The notes beneath the pieces were generated by a model. The model was not told the DNA's origin, searched no databases, and worked only from the letters and a program-made list of their open reading frames with translations. Positions 30,264-39,816 of a stretch of 64,000 nucleotides of DNA are shown in pieces (position 1 is the first letter of the stretch; each line of letters starts with the position of its first letter). A program made the position numbers and the translations under genes. Source of the DNA: Tritrichomonas musculus (Eukaryota > Parabasalia > Tritrichomonadida > Tritrichomonadidae); NCBI GenBank assembly GCA_039105265.1, contig JAPFFF010000030.1, positions 1,178,001 through 1,242,000 of the forward strand, written 5' to 3'.

Positions 30264-31216
30264 ATCGATACACAATTTCAGAAGCAATACTAGCCTTTTG
30301 AGTTGGTGGAGATTTGAAAAGAGTGGTCAAAATTCTCTCTAAAATCGAAATCTTATTGTTCGACCTAATTAATATCTTATTTATTATAAATAATATCTTA
30401 TTGCTAAAGGATTCAAAAAATAGTTAGTATTTTTAAAAATCAATATAATAAATAAAAATCAACTACTTTTATTAAGAATATTAATTAGGCTGGCTAAATA
30501 AATTTGTGTAAGCTCTGAGAATTTTTACAAATTTTGAATTGTCTTAACAAATTTGAGAGTTAAACTTTTTTAGAGGAATCTTCTGAAATAATGAAACTTT
30601 TTTAGAGAAATCTTTTTATTTTTTGAAAGGGGATCTAATATATTCAAAATTTTAATAACAAATACTAATATGCATTTGATAATTTATTAAATTGTTATTA
30701 TATTATTAAATGAAAATAAATATATATGTAATTATTGAATTTATCAATATTCTAGCAAGATATAAATATTTGATATTTTTTCTTTCAATTCAATTTCAAG
30801 AAAAAAAATTTGTATTAACTCATAGAAATACCCATCCTAATATTAATAAAAATTGAAATCATTGATATTTCAATGAATATTTGGCCACAGAATAATTTTA
30901 AATTTAACTGAATAAACAGTAAAAATCTACATATTTCTCTCACGAACCATAGTTTTCTCCATTTTTATTTGATGTTTACGCAGAAACTAATAAAAATTCT
31001 GTTTGATTGCAATGATTTAAGATTTCGATCTTTTCATTTTCAATAATACGAAGCTATAAGTCATATAAATATGCCATTTATACATTTGATCTTAAAATAA
31101 TTCTATAATAATAAAAAATAATTATTTATTTTATTTAAATTTTTATTAAAAAAAAAAAAATGTCAAAACTGCCAACAACTGCTATATAGAAATAACACAT
31201 ATAAATAAATAAGTTC
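30264..31216. other. Intergenic A+T-rich stretch
   Basis: No gene seen. The first 90 bases after the transposon are less A+T-rich and may be part of it. Confidence 0.45.
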
Positions 31217-32644
31217 TTATTTAGCACCTCTTTTCTTTGGCGGTGCCTGTCTATGTTTAATCTCATCGATTATTTTTTTCATTCCAAGTTCTTCAAAAGT
31301 TCCTCTCAATTCTTCACTTTTTAAGTTAATTCCGAACTTTTTGAGATTTCTTACCAAATCGAGTGCGTTCTTTGAATTTTTGATAGAAACCTCCCATGAC
31401 GGTTTTCCTTTCAATCCAGCTGCAATTTTGTTGAGAAGGATGTCACGCTCAGTGAGCGGCGCGGGCGCGGCGCGGACGGGTTCAGGAGCATTCAATCTGG
31501 CTCCATCGGAGACGAATCGAGTGAAGGAACTCATTGTCAATTCGCCGCCGTATTGCTCCACGAGTGATTCGACAACTTCAGGCGACACTTCAATCTTCGC
31601 ATCGTTGACCATGCCCCTGTAGATGTCGTCCCAGGTCAGGCGGTCGCGCTGTCCGCGCCACGTTTGGAAGCAGTCGCGGACGGTTTTGAATTTGCCGTTG
31701 GCGATACGTGAAATAAGCGAAATTGTTTGGTCGGGATTATAATCAGTACAATCTTTGGCATTTGACAAGTCTAACGGTATTGACGGTTGTTCAGGCACGT
31801 TTACTTTTTCCACTTTTTCACCGAAAATCGCAGGGTCAAGGTTGTTTCGTGCATAGGAGACGTTTTGTTGGTCATTTTGCTGTTTCTTTGGGGAAAGTTC
31901 GCCAAATATCGAATCATCAAGCTCTTTTCGAGCTCCTGAACGTGGGTTTTGTTGTTGGTTTTGAGATGTGGTCTCTCCAAATATCGATGGATCAAGTGAA
32001 CCACGACCTCCAGCAGATGGAACTCTGTCTGGCTTGTCAAAAGGAGAACTGGCATTTGATCTGTTATTTTGATTGGTAGCTAATTCGAAATCGTTTTGAC
32101 ATTGCGATATTTCATACATTAATTGAAAATAGTTGATTTGATTGGTCATATTGCCTGATGTAACACGGCTTAGTATCGGTTTAAGATCTTGGGGAGAATT
32201 TACAATTTGGTTCGTAACAACATAGTCTGATAATTGGCGTTGTGTAATATATCCATCGGCATTGGGATCAAGCTGTAAAAAATGATCAATGAGATCTCTT
32301 CGATGTGCATAAAGTGAAGCAGTGGGCGTAATTGCAGTCCTTCTGGCTCCACCACTTGGTTGCTCGTTTTCTTGTTCGTCTTCATTATCAACAATATCAT
32401 CATTTTGAAGAAAGCAAATGAAATCACGAAATTGCATCTCACGTCCTGAACATTTGAATATCTTCCAAACATTGCTTGCGTCATCTGGGTTTTTCGTAAT
32501 TTTATATTCTATTAAACGTTGGCTAAATCTTTCAAAAGTTAAAGGAGCATCACCGGTGAAGTGGCTCCATCTTTTTTTGTTATTATCTGCAAGATCGAAA
32601 ATAGTTTTTCGAAGCTGAGAAGCAAGTTTTCCTGCACGAGACAT
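31217..32644 (-). CDS. EF-hand-like protein with three LDxxIFGE motifs
   Basis: 475 residues from the ATG at 32644. Residues 1-80 form an EF-hand-like helical unit without a good calcium loop. Residues 126-137, DPNADGYITQRQ, fit an EF-hand loop (D, N, D, G, I in place) except that the last position is Gln instead of Glu, so calcium binding may be weak. Residues 190-280 are a disordered Q/N/S linker with three copies of L-D-x-x-I-F-G-E (IFGE at 221, 246 and 273). Residues 290-390 again look EF-hand-like (GKFKTVRDCFQTWRGQRDRL, then MVNDAKIEVSPEVVESLVEQ), and the tail is basic (RQAPPKKRGAK). No membrane segment. It may be a cytoskeletal or flagellar adaptor; this is a guess from the fold only. 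Confidence 0.8.
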   Translation of the reverse strand: MSRAGKLASQLRKTIFDLADNNKKRWSHFTGDAPLTFERFSQRLIEYKITKNPDDASNVWKIFKCSGREMQFRDFICFLQNDDIVDNEDEQENEQPSGGARRTAITPTASLYAHRRDLIDHFLQLDPNADGYITQRQLSDYVVTNQIVNSPQDLKPILSRVTSGNMTNQINYFQLMYEISQCQNDFELATNQNNRSNASSPFDKPDRVPSAGGRGSLDPSIFGETTSQNQQQNPRSGARKELDDSIFGELSPKKQQNDQQNVSYARNNLDPAIFGEKVEKVNVPEQPSIPLDLSNAKDCTDYNPDQTISLISRIANGKFKTVRDCFQTWRGQRDRLTWDDIYRGMVNDAKIEVSPEVVESLVEQYGGELTMSSFTRFVSDGARLNAPEPVRAAPAPLTERDILLNKIAAGLKGKPSWEVSIKNSKNALDLVRNLKKFGINLKSEELRGTFEELGMKKIIDEIKHRQAPPKKRGAK

Positions 32645-33019
32645 TATACGTTTTAAATTTAATAAAAAAGAAAGAAATCATAATATAATAACAATAAATA
32701 TATATAATTAATTAGAATATAGTATTTTATAATTAAATAAAAATGTTTAAGTTATTTTTAAGTATTAATATGATTTAAAATCATAATTTATGATGATAAT
32801 CACTCATTATTCTTTTCTGATTATAAATGGTTGAACTATTATAAAATTTTATTCATTCAAAAAATTAATTATTTATAATCTTCATAAGATTTGATTTATT
32901 TATTAAAATTATTCATATACATAAGATAATTTATTTTGAAATATTTACAAAATTTTTAAGAGAAAAACTTTAACAACTTTTTGATTCGTATCCAAAATTC
33001 TTCCATTTCTTCTCTCAAG
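32645..33019. other. Divergent intergenic region
   Basis: Separates the EF-hand gene (minus) from the kinase gene (plus). AACTTTTTGATTCG at 32974-32987 lies about 35 bp before the ATG at 33020; a pyrimidine-rich stretch TTCCATTTCTTCTCTC directly precedes that ATG. Confidence 0.5.
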
Positions 33020-35311
33020 ATGAGCAGTCGATCAAAAAAACGAAGCAGTGATTACCTAATTGATTTAAATGATTATGAAATTGTCCGAAACATTAACCGA
33101 GGAGGTTTCGCTGTAATTAATTTGGTTCGAAACAAAAAAACAGGTGAAGAATTTGCTGCCAAAACAAATCTTATTCAAAACAAATCTCAAAACAAGATTT
33201 TTATATCTCGTGAGGTTCGTATTTTAATTCAAGTGCAGCACCTTACAATTATTCAATTTCGAGGATTTTCCTATATTGACTTCCATGGCGACAAAAACAT
33301 AACAATACTAATGGATTATATGAAAGAAGGATCCCTAGCAAGTTTAATAGAAAAAGAGATCAAAAGCCTTTGTCCATCGAATTATGATAATACAAAACGC
33401 CAAATCATCCTTGTGGGCATTGCCAGAGGCATGATGCTCCTACATAACAAACACATTATCCACCGCGATCTTAAGCCAGAGAACATTCTTCTTGATTCCG
33501 ATTTCCGCCCGCGCATTACAGATTTTGGCCTGTCAAAATTTTTTGACCCCAGCCACTCCATGAGCCAGTCGATGTCAGATTCGGGCACAGCAGCATACAT
33601 GGCGCCAGAAGTGATCAGCAGTGACCACTTCAACACGAAGGCAGACGTTTACGCGTTTGGAATTCTGATGTACGAAGTGATTTGCGGGAAGCGCGCGTAC
33701 GACGGCCTCCTCCACGGCAAGAAGAAACTGACTTTGTTCCAGCTGAAGCAGAAAGTTGAGAAAGGTCTGCGTCCAGAGATTGACTTTCCGATTAAGAAAG
33801 GCCTGCGGCGAATGATTGAAAAGTGCTGGTCAGAGGATCCAAAAGAACGGCCAACATTTGAGGAACTATTCAAAAAGTTGAGTCTTTCCAACGAAGACTA
33901 CTTCCTCGAATTTGAAGGGAACTATGAAGAACCGAAAATCGTTTCAGACGATGAAGACGAAGAGATTGCAGACGAGTCAGGCGTGAGCATGAAGTACTGC
34001 CTCGAAGGCGTTGACACAGGCGAGCTGCTCGACTACGTTGACGAAATCAAAGAGGAAACAAAAACAGCAGCCAGAGAGAACGAAGAACTCAGACAGCAAA
34101 TAGAGAAAATGGAGCAGACAATCCAAGAACAGGCAGGCGTGATTTCATCTCTGAGAACAGAAATTTCGAACGTGAAGAAGGAGAAAGACGACCAGATATC
34201 AGACCTTGTGACAGAGCTATCGTCATTGAGGAACGATCAGGCAGCAAAGATTTCGTCACTTGAGGCGAGGCTTGGTGGGGCTTCTGGCGGTGAGGCTGCA
34301 GGAACTAGTTCTCGATTTGAAGCGATTGGCGATGCAGTGAAGAGTCACGCGTCGCAGATTTTGTCACTTGAGCAAAGATTTGGCAGATTTTTCTCAGTTG
34401 AAATGAGCAAGGAAGGACCAGGAATTCTTGCGCAGCTGAAGGACAAACAGAAAACTCCCTTCGACAGACTCTTCATCGCATCTCAGTCATCATCTGACAT
34501 CTACAGCCTCCTTCTTCCTCACACTGATGACAAATTTAGCACAACCAATTCTGGAAATTTCTTCATTGAATTTGAACTTGAGGCAGCAGTCACGATCAGT
34601 GGTGTCAAAATATTCACATCTAAAAAAAGTTTTCCTAAGTCATTTGACATTTCAGTTGAAGGTGAAAAGGTGAAATCAATTAGAGAAGCGAGAGAACTGA
34701 ATGGTAAATACAAAGACATGACAGTCAGCTTTGCACCAATTCGAGGCAGAAAAGTTCGCTTCACACAGACAGGACCGAACTGGGACCAAGGCAACAATTT
34801 TCTATACATCAAAGGAATTGAACTTTTATCAACAGAGTCGAGGTATTCAAGAGGAGTCTTTGCGACACTTGTTAGTGAGAGTGAAAACGAAGACCCGCAC
34901 AAGTGTCCAGTCATCATTTCTGCTTATAACTTCGACTTCAACAGTTTCCACTCACTCATTGCAGAAGACAATATTTGCACTTATAATTATGAAAATTCGT
35001 GGTTTCAAGTTGAGCTGACACGAGGAACAGCTGTTCTTAACGGTTTCAGACTCAAGAGGTGTAGTTCAGTCAAGCTGAGGAGCTACAAAGTGATTTGCAC
35101 AGATGACTCGAGTAAGCCAGAGTCGTCATGGACAACGCTGATCGAAATTAACGAGAAAACAGAAAACGAACATGAAGATCTTGACATCTATGAATTTGCA
35201 CACCCAAGTCCGCCAACCAGATTTGTGAGACTCGTTCAAACAGGCAAAGACTGGAGTGATAAATTGAAGTTGACCTTTTATCATCTAGATTTCTTTGGCA
35301 GCTACTTCTAA
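33020..35311 (+). CDS. TKL-type protein kinase with coiled coil and two F5/8C-like domains
   Basis: I start at the ATG at 33020 (763 residues); the 13 open codons before it have no ATG. Kinase domain, residues 18-295: loop NRGGFAVINLV, lysine AAK48, HRDLKPENILLD with D150, DFGLSKFFD with D168, GTAAYMAPEV, and CWSEDPKERPTFEEL. All catalytic residues are present. Residues 350-440 are a coiled coil (TAARENEELRQQIEKMEQTI). Residues 480-610 and 620-763 resemble two F5/8 type C units: FFIEFELEAAVTISGVKIF and VRFTQTGPNWDQGNNFLYIK; then WFQVELTRGTAVLNGFRLKR and TRFVRLVQTGKDW, each closing with a strand like LDFFGSY. No signal peptide, so the discoidin-like units act inside the cell, probably as ligand-binding or docking modules. 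Adjacent AACTTTTTGA lies upstream. Confidence 0.92.
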   Translation: MSSRSKKRSSDYLIDLNDYEIVRNINRGGFAVINLVRNKKTGEEFAAKTNLIQNKSQNKIFISREVRILIQVQHLTIIQFRGFSYIDFHGDKNITILMDYMKEGSLASLIEKEIKSLCPSNYDNTKRQIILVGIARGMMLLHNKHIIHRDLKPENILLDSDFRPRITDFGLSKFFDPSHSMSQSMSDSGTAAYMAPEVISSDHFNTKADVYAFGILMYEVICGKRAYDGLLHGKKKLTLFQLKQKVEKGLRPEIDFPIKKGLRRMIEKCWSEDPKERPTFEELFKKLSLSNEDYFLEFEGNYEEPKIVSDDEDEEIADESGVSMKYCLEGVDTGELLDYVDEIKEETKTAARENEELRQQIEKMEQTIQEQAGVISSLRTEISNVKKEKDDQISDLVTELSSLRNDQAAKISSLEARLGGASGGEAAGTSSRFEAIGDAVKSHASQILSLEQRFGRFFSVEMSKEGPGILAQLKDKQKTPFDRLFIASQSSSDIYSLLLPHTDDKFSTTNSGNFFIEFELEAAVTISGVKIFTSKKSFPKSFDISVEGEKVKSIREARELNGKYKDMTVSFAPIRGRKVRFTQTGPNWDQGNNFLYIKGIELLSTESRYSRGVFATLVSESENEDPHKCPVIISAYNFDFNSFHSLIAEDNICTYNYENSWFQVELTRGTAVLNGFRLKRCSSVKLRSYKVICTDDSSKPESSWTTLIEINEKTENEHEDLDIYEFAHPSPPTRFVRLVQTGKDWSDKLKLTFYHLDFFGSYF

Positions 35312-35577
35312 ATAATAATAATCTTACCAAGCATTTTAAATCAAATTCTTTCCTATACAAATGGTGATTTAATACTGAGTGGCCATATTCAAAAATATTA
35401 GCATTTTTCTTTGTATAGAAAGATTTATACTAAAAATGAAATACGCCATTATATTGAGCATTTGATAAATAATATATAGTCTAAAGAAAAACCTACCTAC
35501 CAAAGGAAAACCCTCCCTACTATTTTGTTATAGAAAGGGATATACTTTATTATATTTTAATAATAATTATAAAAAAA

Positions 35578-35806
35578 CTAGGCTTTAAATGGTCATAGTG
35601 GACATGCCACTTTTTTCGACAGCTTAACTTTTTCTGTGATAATAAAATGGTATCTTGATTGATTAGGACATTTTAGATTTTTTGAAATAGCGGATTCTTC
35701 TCAAATACATCAACTTTTTCTATGGTGGACATTTCAAATTTCTAAATGAATGAAATGTGATCTAAAAAAATTTGAGCTATTTCGATCAAACAAGGTCAAA
35801 TAATTG

Positions 35807-35844
<38 letters not shown>

Positions 35845-36472
35845 TTTGCAATATTAATTTCGATTTTGGTTGATTTCGCAAACTAAAAAAAAAAAAAAAA
35901 AAAAAAAAGCAATTATTTGACCTTGTTTGATCGACATAGCTCAGAAAAATTTTAAAATTTTTTTATTTTGAGAAAGTGGACATAAAGTGGCGGGAAAAAG
36001 TTGCCAACGGCGGGAAATAGTTGCCAACGATGACCTTTTTAAGGATATATTTTAATGAAAGTTATAATTAATTATATTTAAATTATATTAAATATTATTA
36101 ATATGTAATAAAAAGTAATAATTAAAAAAATATGAAGATATATATATATCTTATATTCAATGCTCAATTGAAATGCTAAGAAAAAGTTAACATAAAAATT
36201 TTTAAAAAATTTAACAAAATTTGTTTAAAAAAATGAAACATAAACATTTTTTTATAATTTAAAATGCAACAAATAATGAAACAATGATTTCTTTTTTATA
36301 TCGCATTGTTTAAATGCTGAAAAAATGCTTTTAAGGCCACCGTTGGCAACTTTTTCCTGTCGTCGGCAACTTTTTCAGGCATCTATATGTCCACAAACTG
36401 GACACGTGGACTTTAAAATATTAATTGATCTGGACATTTTGATGTCAAAATGTCCACCTATTTAAAGCCTAG
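35578..36472. mobile_element. Nested MITE-like element with 8-bp target duplication
   Basis: Ends CTAGGCTTTAAAT and ATTTAAAGCCTAG are inverted copies, and further in TGGACAT/ATGTCCA pair. The element is flanked on both sides by TAAAAAAA (35570-35577 and 36473-36480), an 8-bp direct repeat as expected for a target-site duplication of hAT-like size, though the target is low complexity. Subterminal inverted repeats of about 50 bp at 35985-36040 and 36340-36395 contain AAAAAGTTGCC words. No frame is present, so it is non-autonomous. Confidence 0.65.
35771..35945. repeat. Large hairpin with opposed poly-T and poly-A tracts
   Basis: Arms of 37 nt (35771-35807 and 35909-35945) are nearly perfect inverted copies, continuing through 35 T (35808-35842) and 24 A (35885-35908) and then TAGTTTGC/GCAAACTA. 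The whole can fold into a stem of more than 60 bp with a small loop. It lies within the nested element. Confidence 0.85.
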
Positions 36473-36683
36473 TAAAAAAATCTAATTAAGTAATATATAT
36501 TATAATATAAAAAAAATATTTCTTCTTTTTAAAGATAATTATATTTTATTCAATTTTTGTTGCACTTTTTTACTATTAAAAAATTTTAAAAATACTTTTT
36601 GACACCCTCATAGGTCAAAATTAGGTGAAAAAAATGGTAGTTTTTTTTTCCTTTTGGTAGGGTTTTTTTTCCTTATACTATAA

Positions 36684-37207
36684 ATAAAAATACTACACTA
36701 ATATAAAATTATTGTTTGAACATTTTTTTTATATATATTAAAGAAGATAATAAAACAAAATCATTATATTTGATATTTTAATGTATTGACACAAAATTGC
36801 ATTGCATATATAACCTTTATATATAATATTTATGATAAATGATAATAAAAATATGGTTATCTTTAGTAACATTTTGAGAAAAATGGAATTTGACTTTTTA
36901 AATGTCAGCTAAATATTCAGAATGAAATAACTCCTGTATTCAGGAGTTATATATACCGTTTAAAAATGCATAAAAACTTTTCTGAATTATATCTCTTGAG
37001 TCTGTTCAACTTGAAACTAAAAATTTTCATTTGGATATATTCTCGTAGAAATTTTATTTTCAATTTATTCAAAATTTTATTATTTATATTCAAATATTTA
37101 CATAATGAAATTAAACAACATGAATCACAAGTAAATGCTACAAATGTGTCACTTTTTTATTAATAATATTAAAATTCATACAATGCAAATTTCGAGACTT
37201 ATTTAAA
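36684..37207. other. Intergenic A+T-rich stretch with a short hairpin
   Basis: A perfect hairpin, ATAACTCCTG and CAGGAGTTAT with a TATT loop, lies at 36927-36950. On the minus strand it is about 2 kb from the nearest gene start, while for the minus gene ending at 37208 it is downstream of the stop. A role in termination is possible but not shown. Confidence 0.45.
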
Positions 37208-38587
37208 CTAATCAGAAAGGAGGCAAAAATCATACAATTTGAAGTGGTGGTGATCTTTGACTGCTGACTGCAGGTCCTTGTATGTGAAGTAGAGTGATCC
37301 AGCGAATCCAATCAAGCAAAAGATAGAAATGACGATCAAAAATCGACCTTTAACGTCAAATCGGTCTTTCAATTTTCTATTCAAAAAGTTTCCAATAATT
37401 GAGGGTATTACCTGAAAGCCGGCCAAGATGAAGAAGTCCTTGTAGTTCAAAATTCCGTTAGCAATGAACTGAAGTGAAGTGACAGATGAAGTGAAAAACA
37501 TCATCATTTGTGAGGTCGCGTGCGCCTCACCAAACTCGAGGCACAAAAGTGACAAAAGTGGTCCTTTAACAAACTCACCACTAAAGCCGAGAAGTCCCGA
37601 GAAAACCCCAGAAAATAATGATAAAAAGACGATCAAAACGTAGTCAAAAAGTTTCACATCAGCTGATTGGCCGAGGACGGGGTAAGAACGTACTGTTCGG
37701 ATCGCAAAAATCTCGAAAACTAGATAGATAACAAGGGGCAAAAAAGTGAAAAGCCAATAGAGCTCTGAACAGGCTGAAAAATATGCAATTGAAGGTAAAC
37801 GGTCGCCGCCTCTCAAAAATGGGAAAAGCATAAAAACAAACCATAGATGAAAAAGGGCTAAAACTAGAAATCTGGAGTAAGCTGGACCCAAATAAGGTGA
37901 GGGAAAACTAACTAATTCTGTTTCTGAAAATAAAAATTGCTTTCTGTACTTCTTCATGTTTCGTCTGACTCCGATAATGAAATTAAATATGGAGCCAAAA
38001 AGAAGAAAAATTAAATTGATACATAAAATTACCCAGTTTGGTAATATTGAACAAAGTATAATGCCAAATACACTGCCTATCCAGCTTAATGGCTCAAAAA
38101 TCGCAATTACGTTATAATTGATAAGTGGCCGTTGGTAAATTGGATGCTTTTGAAAAAGGTTTAGTATAAAGGAAATAAAGGAACTGCCACATAGTAATGA
38201 TGATGAAAGTGACGCAAGATATTTTAATGGAGGTAAAAAACTGGTGATTATTAACGGAATAAAAATGAACCCACCATCTATCCCTGAAAGTGGAACGATA
38301 ATCCCAAGCAGAAATACAAATACCGCTCCTAAAATATGTGGAATTTTATATTCATGAGTAATGGGTTCGAACGTACATATATTTGAGTCGTAATGGGAAG
38401 AATATCGACAAAAATAATTAATATGATCGTGATTTAATCGACATTGTTCATGGTTTGTGCAAAATTGGCAAGTATTATTAATACAAGTCATTAATTCGCC
38501 ACAATGAAACAAATAGTTTTTATCTGTGCAAGTATTGTTTATCGGAAAACTTGAAAAACATTGCGATAATAAAATTTGAAATAGCAT
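37208..38587 (-). CDS. TauE/SafE-type membrane transporter with cysteine-rich ectodomain
   Basis: 459 residues from the ATG at 38587. A short hydrophobic N-terminus (MLFQILLSQCF) may be a signal peptide; it is followed by some 60 residues with about ten Cys in short spacing (CGELMTCINNTCQFCTN). Then come 8-9 membrane helices in two halves, starting IPHILGAVFVFLLGIIVPLS and GIDGGFIFIPLI, the second half starting FDYVLIVFLSLFSGVFSGLL and GFSGEFVKGPLL. The paired glycine-rich GxDGG/GFSGE re-entrant motifs at the start of each half are typical of the TauE/SafE (sulfite exporter) family, which exports anions such as sulfite or sulfoacetate. Eukaryotic members often carry an extracellular Cys-rich head as here. 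Substrate unknown. Confidence 0.85.
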   Translation of the reverse strand: MLFQILLSQCFSSFPINNTCTDKNYLFHCGELMTCINNTCQFCTNHEQCRLNHDHINYFCRYSSHYDSNICTFEPITHEYKIPHILGAVFVFLLGIIVPLSGIDGGFIFIPLIITSFLPPLKYLASLSSSLLCGSSFISFILNLFQKHPIYQRPLINYNVIAIFEPLSWIGSVFGIILCSILPNWVILCINLIFLLFGSIFNFIIGVRRNMKKYRKQFLFSETELVSFPSPYLGPAYSRFLVLALFHLWFVFMLFPFLRGGDRLPSIAYFSACSELYWLFTFLPLVIYLVFEIFAIRTVRSYPVLGQSADVKLFDYVLIVFLSLFSGVFSGLLGFSGEFVKGPLLSLLCLEFGEAHATSQMMMFFTSSVTSLQFIANGILNYKDFFILAGFQVIPSIIGNFLNRKLKDRFDVKGRFLIVISIFCLIGFAGSLYFTYKDLQSAVKDHHHFKLYDFCLLSD

Positions 38588-38999
38588 TAATTCAACAAAA
38601 AATATGTTCCTTTCTTTTAAAAATAATCGTTAACACAGATCGTAAAACAAAATTTCTATGACAAATGATCGTTTTATTGATAAATCAGTCTATTAATATC
38701 TTAGAAAAAATCAATTATTATGCAACATATATCAATAATATAATTTAATTATATTAATATTTAAAAGATTAAACTAAATTATTTTCTAATAAATATTAAA
38801 ATATGAAAAAAGAATAAACTTTAAGATAAAAATTTATTTAAAGTACATCCAAAAAAGATAATCCGCCTCTTATTAAAAGTTTAACTTTTTGAAAACATTT
38901 CAATGAAAACTCGTTGCTAAGTGGATTATCGTTTTTGAAACCACTTTAAATCGTGATTTAAATTTCAATTGGACGATTCCTTTATTTCCTTTATACTAA

Positions 39000-39161
39000 A
39001 CCAAGTTAAACAAGAAGATTAATGATTCTGGCTCTGCAATGCCCGACTCGATTAAAGTATACGTGAAAGAGAATGATTTTGCAGACTTCAGAAAAAAGGA
39101 TGAACAAGCAATTTTATTAGTCCAAAGATCCAATAAATCTCGAATGTTGTTTCCAAGCTAA
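39000..39161 (+). pseudogene. Orphan coding relic of 53 codons
   Basis: An isolated frame in non-coding DNA encodes NKKINDSGSAMPDSIKVYV, KENDFADFRKKDEQAILLVQ and RSNKSRMLFPS with a stop at 39159-39161. Balanced composition shows that it was once coding. No ATG opens it except an internal one at 39039, and no match is recognised. Probably the 3' remnant of a lost gene. Confidence 0.4.
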
Positions 39162-39607
39162 TTATAAAGTTTATTTTCAAATTAGCATCTCAGGAATTTG
39201 CAAAATATGCATACCAAAATAAAATACTCTTGTTATTATTAGCAATAATTATGCAATGCGATATCAAAAATCTTATTATAACCTAATAATATGCATTTTT
39301 TTCCAAAAAAGAACGTAATCATAAAAAAAAAGTGGTGCATCAAAAAGATACGAGAACTTTCATTAAATATTTTTTATTCGTTCTACTATCAATTATCATA
39401 TACATTAATAATGTCAATATATCTTCACCAAAAAAAGTTTTAAATTTAGTTATTTACCCATTATAGATATTTTGTAGCATATGCGTATGGAGAACTGATG
39501 AAAAAAGTCTCATAAATTTGTTAATTCTATTAATAAAATTAATATTTTTAAAAACTCGTTTTTTTTTCGATCTGACAGGAGCAAAATGAATACTTTACAA
39601 CATTTGT

Positions 39608-39713
39608 AAACTTTGTTTTTTAATTTTCGCGTGTAAACTTACGGTTTCTAAGAATTTTTTTCAAATATTGAATGATTTATTTTTCGCGAAAATTAAAAAA
39701 AAAAAAAGTTTAA
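39608..39713. mobile_element. Small MITE, copy 1 (about 106 bp)
   Basis: Ends AAACTTTGTTTTTTAATTTT and its inverted copy enclose TTACGGTTTCTAAGAATTT and CAAATATTGAATGATTTA. The same element lies in opposite internal orientation at 49550-49655. No target duplication was identified. Confidence 0.75.
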
Positions 39714-39816
39714 AAACATTTATGAATAGAATTATTTTGTAAATAACGCGTTTTTTATTCAATTCAATTCAATTTTTGATCCCTTCAGATTCATATAATT
39801 AGATTCTCAATTTTCT

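Larger units (their letters stand above)
35474..36683. mobile_element. Outer MITE-like element with inverted ends
   Basis: Left end (about 35474-35526, with ACCTACCAAAGGAAAACC) and right end (about 36632-36683, with CCTTTTGGTAGGGTTTTTTT) are imperfect inverted copies of some 50 bp. No coding capacity. A second element lies inside at 35578-36472; without it the outer element would be about 300 bp. Confidence 0.55.

Noticed and set aside
32981-33019. Longer N-terminus of the F5/8C kinase
   Set aside because: The 13 extra codons begin with TTG inside the AACTTTTTGA upstream word; the ATG at 33020 is the better start.
36927-36950. Rho-independent terminator
   Set aside because: The hairpin is good but the organism is eukaryotic and no gene ends close upstream of it with a following T tract; no such mechanism is expected.
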